DNA of 63,998 nucleotides, from contig NZ_JACARO010000054.1 of the NCBI RefSeq assembly GCF_013386585.1, positions 1-63,998 of the forward strand, given 5' to 3'. The position numbers and the translations under genes were made by a program. The notes below the pieces were generated by a model. The model was not told where the DNA came from, made no database searches, and saw only the letters and a program-made list of their open reading frames with translations. Numbering within the stretch: the stretch's first letter is position 1; each line of letters begins with the position of its first letter. This document shows, in pieces, positions 6,804-17,021 of this stretch. The stretch is from Pseudomonas sp. P7548 (GTDB taxonomy: Bacteria > Pseudomonadota > Gammaproteobacteria > Pseudomonadales > Pseudomonadaceae).

Positions 6804-8285
6804 TTAAAGGGTTGCCACGTGTTGTTGATAGCGCTCGTAGGCCTGTTGATAGGCGCTGACACTGGCCGCCACCGGCAGGGTAAGGCTGGCCGGGTCGACG
6901 CTCACGCATTTGTCGCACAGGCTGGCCAGGGATTCGCCGGACTGGCACCACGCTGCCTGGATCGCCGCGCCCAGGGCGGCGGCTTCGCTTTGTTCGGTAC
7001 AGATCACTTCGGTGTTCATGATATCGGCAACCATCTGCCGCCACACCGGGCTCTTCGAGCCGCCGCCGATCAGGCGGATGCTCTGGCTTTGCAGGCCGGT
7101 CTGGCGCAGCAGGTCCAGGCCGTAGCGCAGGCCGAAGGTGGTGCCCTCGACCACGGCGCGGCACAGGTTGGCGCGGGTCAGGTTGGTCATGGTCAGCCCG
7201 TGCAGGCTGCCCGTGGCGTGGGGCAGGGCGGGCACCCGTTCGCCATTGAGGAACGGCAGCATGCTCACGCCGTCGGCGCCGATGGGGGCCTGTTCCACCA
7301 GCGTGTTGAACGCGGCCAGGTCGAGGTCGAACAGCTCGCGGATCACCCCGGTGGCGTTGGTCAGGTTCATGGTGCAGATCAGCGGCAGCCAGCCGCCGCT
7401 GGACGAGCAGAACGTGGCGACCGAGGCCTGCGGGCTTACCTTCGGCTGGTCGGCGAACGCATAGACGGTGCCCGAGGAGCCAAGGCTCATGGTGATCACG
7501 CCCGGCGCGATATTGCCGGTGCCGATGGCGCCCATCATGTTGTCACCGCCGCCGCTGGCGACGATGGCGTTGGGGTTGATGCCCAGGCGCTCGGCAATTG
7601 CTGGCAGGATCGTGCCGACGCGTTGGTCGGCCTCGATCAAGGTGGGCAGCGCGGCTTCAAGGCGCCCGCTGGGGTCGATGTGCTTGAGCAGGTCCACGTC
7701 CCACTGGCGGTTGCGCACGTTGAAATACCCGGTGCCCGATGCATCGCCATATTCCGCGACGGCACGGCCGGTGAGCCAGTAGTTGAGGTAGTCATGGGGC
7801 AGCAGGATATGCGCGATGCGCGCAAAAATATCCGGGTGCTGCTCGCGGGTCCACAGCAGCTTGGACACGGTGTACCCCGGTGCAATCGCCACACCGAGTC
7901 GCTCCAGCGAACCGCTTTCGCCGCCCAGGTGTTCGAGCAGGCGCTCGTTTTCGGGCGCGGTTTCGGTGTCGCACCACAGCTTGGCCGGGCGCAGGACCTG
8001 GCCACTGTCATCCAGCAGCACCAGCCCGTGTTGCTGGCCGGAAACGCCGATACCGAGGATGTCCTGGCCGTCCACGCCCGCCTGTTGCAGGGCGCGGTGG
8101 GTGGCTTCGGTAAAGGCGTCCAGCCATTCCTGGGTGTGCTGCTCGCGACGGCCATTGGCGCCGCTGATCAGGCTGTGGGCAGCAGCGCCCAGGCCCAGCA
8201 CCTTGCCGTTGCCGGCGTCGAGGACGATGGCCTTGGTGCCCTGGGTGCCGCAGTCGATGCCGAGAAACAGGTTTTGCTGGGTCAT
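6804..8285 (-). CDS. mtlY: Xylulokinase
   Basis: A 493-residue FGGY-family kinase. The N-terminal phosphate-binding motif LFLGIDCGTQGTKAIVLDA and the C-terminal RLIGGGSKSPVWRQMVADI motif are typical of xylulokinases. It phosphorylates D-xylulose, which MtlD produces from D-arabitol, so the operon serves arabitol as well as mannitol. It sits between mtlD (with a REPIN in the 140-bp gap) and mtlZ. Confidence 0.92.
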   Translation of the reverse strand: MTQQNLFLGIDCGTQGTKAIVLDAGNGKVLGLGAAAHSLISGANGRREQHTQEWLDAFTEATHRALQQAGVDGQDILGIGVSGQQHGLVLLDDSGQVLRPAKLWCDTETAPENERLLEHLGGESGSLERLGVAIAPGYTVSKLLWTREQHPDIFARIAHILLPHDYLNYWLTGRAVAEYGDASGTGYFNVRNRQWDVDLLKHIDPSGRLEAALPTLIEADQRVGTILPAIAERLGINPNAIVASGGGDNMMGAIGTGNIAPGVITMSLGSSGTVYAFADQPKVSPQASVATFCSSSGGWLPLICTMNLTNATGVIRELFDLDLAAFNTLVEQAPIGADGVSMLPFLNGERVPALPHATGSLHGLTMTNLTRANLCRAVVEGTTFGLRYGLDLLRQTGLQSQSIRLIGGGSKSPVWRQMVADIMNTEVICTEQSEAAALGAAIQAAWCQSGESLASLCDKCVSVDPASLTLPVAASVSAYQQAYERYQQHVATL

Positions 8286-8332
8286 GAGGATTTGCTCAGC
8301 AGCATTGTTTTTTGGATTGAAAACCCGATCAC

Positions 8333-8423
8333 GTGTGGGAGCTGGCTTGCCTGCGATGGCGGTGGTTCAGGCAGCCAAGAGGTGACTGAAAGACCGCCAT
8401 CGCAGGCAAGCCAGCTCCCACAG
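8333..8423. repeat. REPIN inside the mtl operon, between mtlD and mtlY
   Basis: Inverted copies of TGTGGGAGCTGGCTTGCCTG flank a short spacer, ending three bases before the mtlD stop. In the mRNA it would form a long stable hairpin between two operon genes and could stabilise the upstream message or lower downstream expression. Confidence 0.88.
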
Positions 8424-8425
8424 GT

Positions 8426-9907
8426 TTAAGCCGGTTTCTTCAGGAGATTCTGCAGAGTTGCAGTGACGCCGTGGTCACGCAGGCTCGCAAAACACCGCTC
8501 GAACGCTGCCACAAACGCAGGCGAGTTGGGAATAGCCGTACCAAAAATCTCCTCCACCCCCAGCAGGCGCTTGCTGATCAGCGCATCGTCACTCACCAGC
8601 TCTTGGCAAAACTGCGCACGGGGATCCGGGATCGTGTAGCTCACGCCGTTTTCATCCACGCCCTTCAAGTACAGCGCCCACGCGGCCACCACCAGCGCCG
8701 CGCGGTCGGTCTCGCGGCCGTCGGCGATCAGGCGGTTGATGGTCGGCACGGTGAACTTGGGAAACTTCGACGAGCCATCGGAGCATACGCGTTCCAACTG
8801 GTCGGCAATCGCCTGGTTGGAGAAGCGGTCCACCAGCGTCTGCTTGTACTCGGTCAGGTCGATGCCCGGCACCGGCGCCAGGTTCGGTGTGACGTCCAGG
8901 TCCATGTACGCACGCATGTAGGCCACGAACACCGGGTCATTCATGGTCTCGTGCACAAACCGGTAGCCCTTGAGAAAGCCCAGGTAGGTGAGGGCCAGGT
9001 GGCTGCCGTTGAGCAGGCCGATCTTCATCTCTTCGTAGGGCGTCACGTCGTCGGTGAACTGCACACCGACGTTTTCCCAGGCCGGGCGGCCGTTGACGAA
9101 TTTGTCTTCCAGCACCCACTGCACAAAGGGTTCGCACACCACTGGCCAGGCATCGTCGATGCCGTGCTCGTCGTGCAATTGCAGGCGGTGGGCGGTGCTG
9201 GTCATCGGCGTGATGCGGTCGACCATCGCGTTGGGGAAGCTCACATTGGCGTTGATCCAGTCGTGCAGCTCGGCGTTGTGCAGCGTGGCAAACGCCAGCA
9301 GTGCCTTGCGGGTGACGGCGCCGTTGTGCGGCAGGTTATCGCAGGACATCACGGTAAACGCCGGGGTGCCGGCGGCGCGGCGTTTAGTGAGGGCGGCGCA
9401 GAGGAAACCGAACACGGTCTTCGGTGTATTCGGGTGTGCCAGATCGTGCTGGATCTGTGGCAAGTGGGCCATGAATTCGCCGTTGCTGTCGTCGATGCAG
9501 TAGCCGCCTTCGGTGATGGTCAGCGAGACGATGCGAATCGCCGGGTCGGCCAGTTTGTCGATCAACGCCTGGGCGCCGTCCTCGGCCAGCAGCATGTCGC
9601 TGATGGAGCCGATCACGCGCACTTCGGTGTCGTCGGTATCGCCCAGTTCATACAGGGTGAACAGGTAGTCCTGGCCAGCCAGGTCGTCGCGGGCCTTGCG
9701 GTCCTCGGCACGCAGGCCGACGCCGCAGATGCTCCAGTCCAGGCCCACGCCGGTGTTCATCAGCGCGTCGGTGTAATAGGCCTGGTGCGCACGGTGGAAA
9801 CCGCCGACGCCAATGTGGGCGATGCCCTGGGTGGTGCTGGCGATGGCATACGCCGGGATTTTCACCTGCGGCGCCAACTGGGTGAGGTTCTGTTTATTCA
9901 GTTTCAT
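8426..9907 (-). CDS. mtlD: Mannitol 2-dehydrogenase (polyol long-chain dehydrogenase)
   Basis: A 493-residue NAD-dependent enzyme that oxidises D-mannitol to D-fructose and D-arabitol to D-xylulose. Counting from the ATG at 9907, the catalytic Lys falls at 295, with Asn300 and His303 in MKIGLLNGSHLAL, the same numbering as the characterised P. fluorescens enzyme. The N-terminal nucleotide-binding loop GVGGFHRAHQAYY is present. Upstream in-frame residues to 10042 overlap mtlK and are rejected. It lies 16 bp after mtlK. Confidence 0.95.
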   Translation of the reverse strand: MKLNKQNLTQLAPQVKIPAYAIASTTQGIAHIGVGGFHRAHQAYYTDALMNTGVGLDWSICGVGLRAEDRKARDDLAGQDYLFTLYELGDTDDTEVRVIGSISDMLLAEDGAQALIDKLADPAIRIVSLTITEGGYCIDDSNGEFMAHLPQIQHDLAHPNTPKTVFGFLCAALTKRRAAGTPAFTVMSCDNLPHNGAVTRKALLAFATLHNAELHDWINANVSFPNAMVDRITPMTSTAHRLQLHDEHGIDDAWPVVCEPFVQWVLEDKFVNGRPAWENVGVQFTDDVTPYEEMKIGLLNGSHLALTYLGFLKGYRFVHETMNDPVFVAYMRAYMDLDVTPNLAPVPGIDLTEYKQTLVDRFSNQAIADQLERVCSDGSSKFPKFTVPTINRLIADGRETDRAALVVAAWALYLKGVDENGVSYTIPDPRAQFCQELVSDDALISKRLLGVEEIFGTAIPNSPAFVAAFERCFASLRDHGVTATLQNLLKKPA

Positions 9908-9923
9908 GGCAACTCTCGCAAAA

Positions 9924-11027
<1,104 letters not shown>

Positions 11028-11059
11028 GATGAGCCCTCCGTATAGAAATGATGAGGCCG

Positions 11060-11890
11060 TTATTTCACGGCGCCGAAGGACAAGCCGCGCACCAGCTGTT
11101 TCTGGCTGATCCAGCCAAAGATCAGGATGGGCGCGCAGGCCAGGGTCGAGACGGCGGACAATTTGGCCCAGAACAACCCTTCAGGGCTGGAGTAGGAGGC
11201 AATCAGCGCGGTCAGCGGCGCGGCGTTGGACGAGGTCAGGTTCAGCGACCAGAACGCCTCGTTCCAGCACAGGATCAGCGACAGCAGCACCGTGGACGCC
11301 AGGCCACCCTTGGCAATCGGCAGCAGCACACGGACCATTTCCTGCCACAGGGTGGCGCCGTCCAGGCGGGCAGCCTCGAGGATGTCCTTGGGGATGTCCT
11401 TGAAGTAGGTGTAAACCATCCACACCACGATCGGCAGGTTGATCAGCGTGTAGATGATGATCAGCGCGATCCGCGTATCCAGCAGGCCGAAGCTCTTGGC
11501 CAGCAGGTAGATCGGCATCAGCACACCCACCGGCGGCAGCATCTTGGTCGACAGCATCCACAGCAGCGTGCCCTTGGTGCGCTGGGTTTCGTAGAACGCC
11601 ATGGAGTAGGCGGCCGGCACCGAGATCAGCAGGCACAGGGCGGTGGCGCTGAACGAGATCACCACCGAGTTCCAGGCGTAGGCGAAGTAGTTGCTGCGCT
11701 CGTTGATGTGCAGGTAGTTCTCCAGCGTCGGCGTGAAGATGAACTGCGGTGGCGTGGCGAACGCGTCGATTTCGGTCTTGAAGCTGGTCAGCACCATCCA
11801 GAAGATCGGGAAGAAGATCAGGATCGCGATGGCCCAGGCCAGGGTGCCGAGCAACAGGCTTTGCAGGCGGCGGGATTGTTGAAGCGTCAT
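11060..11890 (-). CDS. mtlG: Polyol ABC transporter permease
   Basis: A 276-residue inner-membrane permease of the MalG type with about six hydrophobic segments. The EAA loop that contacts the ATPase is visible as DILEAARLDGATLWQEMVRVLLP. It begins ten bases after the end of mtlF and is followed by mtlK, as expected for the mtlEFGK transporter. Confidence 0.93.
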   Translation of the reverse strand: MTLQQSRRLQSLLLGTLAWAIAILIFFPIFWMVLTSFKTEIDAFATPPQFIFTPTLENYLHINERSNYFAYAWNSVVISFSATALCLLISVPAAYSMAFYETQRTKGTLLWMLSTKMLPPVGVLMPIYLLAKSFGLLDTRIALIIIYTLINLPIVVWMVYTYFKDIPKDILEAARLDGATLWQEMVRVLLPIAKGGLASTVLLSLILCWNEAFWSLNLTSSNAAPLTALIASYSSPEGLFWAKLSAVSTLACAPILIFGWISQKQLVRGLSFGAVK

Positions 11891-11900
11891 GGCGCGGCCC

Positions 11901-12791
11901 TCAAGGCTTGTCAGTCAGGTTTTTGCCGATCATCCGCACCAGGATGATCGCCGCGATATTGGCGATGACCACGGCAATCAAGCCGCCGGCCGAAGCCATG
12001 CCCACGTCGAACTGCACCAGCGCCTGGTTGTAGATCAGGTAGGCGAGGTTGGTCGAGGCGTAGCCCGGGCCACCGTTGGTGGTGGTGAAGATTTCGGCGA
12101 ACACCGAGAGCAGGAAGATCGTCTCGATCATCACCACCACGGCAATCGGGCGGGCCAGGTGGGGCAGGGTGAGGTGCCAGAAGATCGCGATGGCGCCGGC
12201 ACCGTCCAGGCGCGCGGCTTCCTTTTGCTCCTGGTCGAGGGACTGCATGGCGGTCATCAGCAGCAGGATGGCGAAGGGCAGCCATTGCCACGACACAATG
12301 ATGATGATCGACAACAGCGGGTAGTGCGCCAGCCAGTCCACGGGCTCGGCGCCGAACAGCTTCCACACGGCGGCGAGAATCCCCGACACCGGGTGGAAAA
12401 TCAGGTTCTTCCAGATCAGCGCACCGACGGTGGGCATGATGAAGAACGGTGAAATCAGCAACACCCTTACCAGGCCGCGACCGAAGAACTCACTGGCCTC
12501 CAGCAACGCACTGATCAACACGCCGAACACCACGCTGATCAGCAGCACACTGCCCACCAGCAGCAAGGTATTGGTGGCGCCGGGCAAGAAGCCCGAATCG
12601 GTGATGAAGTAGGTGAAGTTCTCCAGCCCCACAAATTGGTTTTCACCAGGGTAGAGCAGGTTGTAGCGGATCAAGGAGAAGTACAGGGTCATGCCCAGCG
12701 GCACGATCATCCACAGCAGCAGCAAGGCCACCAAGGGGCTGACAAGGAACCAGCCGGGGTTGGCCAGGCGGTTTTTGGGTGGTGTATTCAT
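11901..12791 (-). CDS. mtlF: Polyol ABC transporter permease
   Basis: A 296-residue MalF-type permease with six predicted membrane segments and the EAA loop KEAARLDGAGAIAIFWHLTLP. The ATG at 12791 (MNTPPKNRL) is chosen; the in-frame extension to 12890 runs through a REPIN and is not coding. It partners MtlG. Confidence 0.93.
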   Translation of the reverse strand: MNTPPKNRLANPGWFLVSPLVALLLLWMIVPLGMTLYFSLIRYNLLYPGENQFVGLENFTYFITDSGFLPGATNTLLLVGSVLLISVVFGVLISALLEASEFFGRGLVRVLLISPFFIMPTVGALIWKNLIFHPVSGILAAVWKLFGAEPVDWLAHYPLLSIIIIVSWQWLPFAILLLMTAMQSLDQEQKEAARLDGAGAIAIFWHLTLPHLARPIAVVVMIETIFLLSVFAEIFTTTNGGPGYASTNLAYLIYNQALVQFDVGMASAGGLIAVVIANIAAIILVRMIGKNLTDKP

Positions 12792-12842
12792 GGTGATCAA
12801 AACCAGTCGATTACAGGCAGGGCCAGCGTCGGAGCGCGATCC

Positions 12843-12937
12843 AATGTGGGAGCTGGCTTGCCTGCGATAGCGGTGTGTCAGCACACACATTCATCAACTG
12901 ACAGACCGCTATCGCGGGCAAGCCCGGCTCCCACATT
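12843..12937. repeat. REPIN between mtlE and mtlF
   Basis: Inverted AATGTGGGAGCTGGCTTGCC and matching partner ending CTCCCACATT. It sits between the binding-protein gene and the first permease gene, a place where hairpins often keep the upstream message more abundant. Confidence 0.88.
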
Positions 12938-12972
12938 GATGGGGTTCCCACATTTACAAGGGTGAGTCAGGC

Positions 12973-14295
12973 CTATTTGGGATAACCGGCGCGCTTCATC
13001 TCACGCTCGGTGGTGGTCTGCGCGGCAGTCAGGGCCTGGTCCACCGTTTGCTGACCGGTCAGCGCACCCGAGAAGAACTTGCCGACCTGGGTACCAATGG
13101 CCTGGAATTCAGGAATGGTCACCAACTGGATGCCAATATACGGCACCGGCTTGAGGGTCGGTTTGGTCGGGTCCGCGACTTTCAGCGATTCCAGGGTCAC
13201 CTTGGCAAACGGCGCGGCCTTCATGTACTCATCGCTGTAAGTCGATTTGCGCGTGCCTGGCGGTACGTTGGCGATGCCGTCGGTCTTGGCCACGAGCTGG
13301 CTGTATTCCTTGGAGGTCGCCCAACTGGTGAACACCTTGGCAGCGTCCTTGGCCTTGGAACTGGTCGGGATCGCCAGGCTCCAGGAGTACAGCCACGAGG
13401 TGCCCTTGTCGGTCTTCTCGTGAGGGGCAAAGGTAAAGCCGACGTGATCGGCCACTTTGCTCTGGGTCTTGTCGGTCACGAACGAACCCGCGACGCTGGC
13501 ATCGACCCAGATTGCGCACTTGCCGCTGTTGAACAGCGCCAGGTTTTCGTTGAAACCGTTGCTGGAAGCACCCGGCGGGCCGGATTTCTTCATGTTGTCG
13601 ACGTAGAAGGTCAGCGCGTCCTTCCATTCAGGGCCATTGAATTCTGGCTGCCACTTCTCATCGAACCAGCGCGCACCGTAGCCATTGGCCAAGGTGGTGA
13701 TCAGCGCCATGTTCTCACCCCAGCCGGCTTTGCCGCGCAGGCACAGGCCGTACTGTTCTTTGGACTTGTCGGTGAGTTTGTCCGCGAATTCGCCGATCTG
13801 GGTCCAGGTCGGGTGCTCGGGCATGGTCAGCCCGGCGTCCTTGAACAGGTCGGTGCGGTAATAGGTGATCGAACTTTCGGCATAGAACGGCAGGGCGTAC
13901 AGCGAACCTTTGACAGACAGGCCATCACGCACCGAAGGGAAGACGTCGTCAAGGTCGTAGGACGCCGGCAGGTCCTTCATCGGTTCCAGCCAACCCTTGG
14001 CGCCCCACAGTGCAGCTTCGTACATGCCGATGGTCAACACGTCGAACTGTCCACCCTGGGTGGCGATGTCAGTGGTCAGGCGCTGGCGCAGCACGTTTTC
14101 TTCGAGCACCACCCAATTCAGCTTGATCTCCGGATGCTCGGTCTCGAAGGTTTTCGAGAGCTTTTGCATGCGGATCATGTCGCTGTTGTTGACGGTGGCA
14201 ATGGTCAGGGTCTGCGCGCCAAAGCTGACGGCGCTGAGGGTCATGCAGGTCATCATGCAGGTAGAGGCAAGCAGAGCTTTTGCTGTGAACTTCAT
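12973..14295 (-). CDS. mtlE: Polyol-binding periplasmic protein
   Basis: A 440-residue extracytoplasmic solute-binding protein (family 1, MalE-like). A signal peptide starts MKFTAKALLASTCMMTCMTL and ends near SFGA. The family motif LFNSGKCAIWVDASVAGSF is visible. First gene of the mtl operon; SD GGAG precedes the ATG at 14295. It delivers mannitol and related polyols to MtlFGK. Transcription probably starts near 14379 from the MtlR-controlled promoter. Confidence 0.94.
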   Translation of the reverse strand: MKFTAKALLASTCMMTCMTLSAVSFGAQTLTIATVNNSDMIRMQKLSKTFETEHPEIKLNWVVLEENVLRQRLTTDIATQGGQFDVLTIGMYEAALWGAKGWLEPMKDLPASYDLDDVFPSVRDGLSVKGSLYALPFYAESSITYYRTDLFKDAGLTMPEHPTWTQIGEFADKLTDKSKEQYGLCLRGKAGWGENMALITTLANGYGARWFDEKWQPEFNGPEWKDALTFYVDNMKKSGPPGASSNGFNENLALFNSGKCAIWVDASVAGSFVTDKTQSKVADHVGFTFAPHEKTDKGTSWLYSWSLAIPTSSKAKDAAKVFTSWATSKEYSQLVAKTDGIANVPPGTRKSTYSDEYMKAAPFAKVTLESLKVADPTKPTLKPVPYIGIQLVTIPEFQAIGTQVGKFFSGALTGQQTVDQALTAAQTTTEREMKRAGYPK

Positions 14296-14351
14296 CGCGC
14301 ACTCCATTTCTGCGCCCAGGGGCTACAGAAGGACAGTTATTGTTGTTGTGT

Positions 14352-14373
14352 CTTCCTGCAACGAGCCAGGAAG
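14352..14373 (-). promoter_or_regulatory. 5'-UTR hairpin of the mtlE mRNA
   Basis: CTTCCTG at 14352-14358 pairs with CAGGAAG at 14367-14373 around an eight-base loop. It would lie within the first ~30 nt of the transcript and may protect the 5' end. Confidence 0.55.
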
Positions 14374-14385
14374 AGTGTGCGGTTG

Positions 14386-14414
14386 ATTACAGCCTTGAAA
14401 TGGCGATGTGACAA
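14386..14414 (-). promoter_or_regulatory. mtlE sigma-70 promoter
   Basis: Read on the minus strand, -35 TTGTCA (14414-14409) and -10 TGTAAT (14391-14386) are separated by exactly 17 bp. The predicted start is near 14379, about 84 nt upstream of mtlE. The proximal MtlR half-site overlaps the -35 box, the usual layout for AraC-type activation. Confidence 0.7.
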
Positions 14415-14451
14415 ATCCTTGGGCGCACTGGCACTGATACTTTTTTGCACT
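14412..14451 (-). promoter_or_regulatory. Tandem AraC-type operator (probable MtlR site)
   Basis: Two direct repeats on the minus strand share AGTGC, four bases, AAG, one base, AT, two bases, G. They occupy 14451-14434 and 14429-14412, starting 22 bp apart (two helical turns), with the proximal copy touching the -35 box. Direct half-sites at this spacing are the normal target of AraC-family activators. Confidence 0.65.
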
Positions 14452-14500
14452 CGCGTAGGAATTGGCTGAAACGATTGATCCAGGCCGACATCGATCACCC

Positions 14501-14586
14501 GTAAGAGCCGGCTTGCCGGCGATGGCATCGACACAGCGCACCTGACGCCCCGAGGTGGCCTGCATCGCCAGCAAGCCGGCGTCCAC
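14501..14586. repeat. REPIN between mtlR and the mtlE promoter
   Basis: GAGCCGGCTTGCCGGCGATGG followed by an imperfect inverted copy ending CAAGCCGGCGTCCACA. It lies just downstream of the mtlR stop region on the plus strand map, between mtlR and mtlE. Confidence 0.8.
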
Positions 14587-14596
14587 AGAAAGCGAT

Positions 14597-15502
14597 TCAG
14601 GCCAGGTTTTGCTCGGTCAACCGCTGCACCGCCAGGCGGCGGTAGTGGGAAGGGGTCATGCCCTTGAGCTGCTGGAAGCGTCGGTTGAAGTTGGAAATAT
14701 TGTTGAAACCCGACTCAAAGCACACATCCGTCACCGCCTTGTCGCCATCGGCCAACAACTCGCACGACTTGCTGATGCGCAGCCGATTGACGAACTCGAT
14801 AAACGTGCGCCCGGTGGCTTGTTTGAACACGCGGGAGAAATACGTCGGCTTCATACCCAGGTAATCCGCCACTTCCTCCAGCGGCAACTCGCGCGCGTAG
14901 TGGGCAAAGATGTAGTCCACCGCGCGGTTGGTGCGGTCGATGCTGTGCTCGTCGGCCAGTTGCGGTGTGGTCACGCCGGACAGCAGCTGGTAGTCCTCGC
15001 AGGCACTGAGCACCTCCAGCAGAATAAAAAAATGCCCGAGGCGCGCCATGCCCTGGGCGTCCTCGATACGTTGCATCAAGGTCATGGCCTGGGCGATGGT
15101 TTTTTTGCAGCGAAACTCGATGCCGTACTGGGCCCGTTCCAGCAAGGGCGCCAGGGTCTTGAGTTCAGCGAAGATCTGGCTGCCGTTTTCAAACAGTTCG
15201 TCGGTGAAGTTCACCAGCATGTCGCGCTTGGGCACCACCTCGTCCTCCTCCACCTGGCTGATCCAGTTGTGGGGCAGGTTGGGGCCGGTGAGAAACAGGC
15301 TTTCCGGGTAGAAGTTGCCGATATAGTCGCCGATGAACACCTTGCCGGAACTGGCGACAATCAGGTGCAGCTCGTATTCCTTGTGGAAATGCCAGCGCAC
15401 CAGCGGGCAGGGGAAGCCATGCTGGCGATAGATGATGGACAGACCGTTGTGATCGTCCATCAACTCGTAGGAAGGGTCGGTGATACGCGTTGCTCGGGTC
15501 AT
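14597..15502 (-). CDS. mtlR: AraC-family activator of the mannitol operon
   Basis: A 301-residue regulator. The N-terminal ~170 residues form a cupin-like sensing domain (WHFHKEYELHLIV, FLTGPNLPHNW) and the C-terminal ~100 residues hold two helix-turn-helix motifs, including LEEVADYLGMKPTYFSRVFKQ and VCFESGFNNISNFNRRFQQL. It lies upstream of mtlE on the same strand, as in P. fluorescens, where MtlR activates the operon in response to polyols. The tandem repeat at 14412-14451 is its likely target. Confidence 0.9.
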   Translation of the reverse strand: MTRATRITDPSYELMDDHNGLSIIYRQHGFPCPLVRWHFHKEYELHLIVASSGKVFIGDYIGNFYPESLFLTGPNLPHNWISQVEEDEVVPKRDMLVNFTDELFENGSQIFAELKTLAPLLERAQYGIEFRCKKTIAQAMTLMQRIEDAQGMARLGHFFILLEVLSACEDYQLLSGVTTPQLADEHSIDRTNRAVDYIFAHYARELPLEEVADYLGMKPTYFSRVFKQATGRTFIEFVNRLRISKSCELLADGDKAVTDVCFESGFNNISNFNRRFQQLKGMTPSHYRRLAVQRLTEQNLA

Positions 15503-15574
15503 GCTGCCGTCGCTTTATTGTGGTTGCTGCCTAGGATAATGCCCCCTCGTGCGCGACCTCGCCAGCGCTGGTGT

Positions 15575-16864
15575 TTACACGGTGCGGTTTTTCGCCTCGA
15601 TCCATTGGGACATGTACTGCGTACTTTTATGGGCATGATGGCGCAGCATGCTGCCCGTGAAGTTGGCCCGGCGATGGGCCGCCAGGGTGCGGCGACAGTG
15701 TTCCAGGCAGGCCACCAGCGCCGGGCCATGGATGTCCTGGTCATAACGGCGAGCCAGCAATTGGCGCCCGTTTTCCTGGGCCTCGGTCCAGCGCGCGCGA
15801 TCTTGATACAGCGCCACGGCCGCCGCTGCCAACGCAGGCGCGGTCTGTTCGATCATGCCGGGCCATGGCTGGCCATCGCCCATGGCTTCGGCGCCGATCG
15901 GCGTGGTGACACTTGGCGTGCCACACAGCATCGCGTCCACCAGCTTGCCCTTGATGCCGGCGCCGAAGCGCAGCGGCGCCAGGCAGATACGTGCGGCGGT
16001 CATCACCTGCAACGCGTCTTCGGCCCAGTTCATCACGTGAAAGCCCTGCGCCGGGTTGTGCAACGCCGTGGCCTTGGGTGGCGTGTAGGCGCCGTAGACA
16101 TGCAGCTGGGCGCCCGGCAGTTGCTGGCGGATCAGCGGCCACAGGCTGTTCTTCATCCACAGCACCGCATCCCAGTTCGGCGCATGGCGGAAGTTGCCGA
16201 TGCTGAGAAAATGCGCGCGGTCCTCGAATGGCGCAAACGCCTCGGTCGGCGGTTGCAGCATCAACGGGCACCAGTGGAGCAGGGCGGCGGGCACCTTGAA
16301 CTGTTCGGTGAGCAGGCGGATCTCCACGTCGGAGATCATCAGGCTGATATCGCAGCGGTAAATCGCCGCTATCTCGCGCTTGGCCAGGTCAGTGTCGGCC
16401 ATCAACTGGAACGCTTCTTCCAGCGCTGGTGTGAACAGCGCGGTGAAGTCGTCTCTGTCCGGGTGGGCTTTCAGGTGATCCTTCTGGCGCTGGTGGCGGG
16501 CGTCGCGCAGGCTCTGCAGGTCGGAGGTTTCCAGTACGCGCAAGGCGTCGGGGCAGCACTTCTCCACGCGCCAGCCGAACTGCTCTTCCATCATGAAGCG
16601 GTCGAACAGCACGATATCCGGAGCGAGTTCGCGAATAAAATCATCGAAACTGCTGTTATTGAGTTCAATCGCGCATTCGCGGATGCCCAGCGCTGGCAGG
16701 TCAGCCTTGTGTTCGCCGATCGTGGCAGGGCTGCTGAAGGTAACGTCCCAACCTTGCGTCAGAAAGCTCTCAAGGATTTGCATCATATGCCCGCCAGCGG
16801 CCGAGGAACGAGGCTCCGGCCAGACATAACCAATGACCAGGACTTTGGTGGCAGGCTGATTCAT
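15575..16864 (-). CDS. Glycosyltransferase
   Basis: A 429-residue protein. The N-terminal half has VLVIGYVWPEPRSSAAGGHMM, like the acceptor-binding start of GT-B glycosyltransferases, and the C-terminal half has the donor-binding pattern ICLAPLRFGAGIKGKLVDAMLCGTPSVTTPIGAEAM, typical of family 4-like enzymes. The start at 16864 follows AAGGAATG; the extension to 17023 runs into the tpx promoter region. It stands alone, divergent from tpx, with no polysaccharide cluster around it, so the acceptor is unknown. Confidence 0.8.
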   Translation of the reverse strand: MNQPATKVLVIGYVWPEPRSSAAGGHMMQILESFLTQGWDVTFSSPATIGEHKADLPALGIRECAIELNNSSFDDFIRELAPDIVLFDRFMMEEQFGWRVEKCCPDALRVLETSDLQSLRDARHQRQKDHLKAHPDRDDFTALFTPALEEAFQLMADTDLAKREIAAIYRCDISLMISDVEIRLLTEQFKVPAALLHWCPLMLQPPTEAFAPFEDRAHFLSIGNFRHAPNWDAVLWMKNSLWPLIRQQLPGAQLHVYGAYTPPKATALHNPAQGFHVMNWAEDALQVMTAARICLAPLRFGAGIKGKLVDAMLCGTPSVTTPIGAEAMGDGQPWPGMIEQTAPALAAAAVALYQDRARWTEAQENGRQLLARRYDQDIHGPALVACLEHCRRTLAAHRRANFTGSMLRHHAHKSTQYMSQWIEAKNRTV

Positions 16865-17021
16865 CAACAACGCATTCCTTGAAGGGCAGGGGAAAAGCGC
16901 GCAATTAAACCACAACCACCGGCATGAGAATTTGTGCGCAGCGATAGGTAGCCACCGCACTTTGTGGTTAACTTCGGCCTCTCGAATTCGTTTCACTAAA
17001 CCCAGCATAAGGATTCTGTTC

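Noticed and set aside
6594..8429. 611-residue plus-strand open frame opposite mtlZ/mtlY
   Set aside because: Shadow frame with no domain pattern; mtlY and mtlZ have intact catalytic motifs and operon context.
16905..16970. AACCACAA and TTGTGGTT inverted repeats between the glycosyltransferase and tpx genes
   Set aside because: Arms are about 50 bp apart with no other sign of an operator or RNA stem; probably chance.
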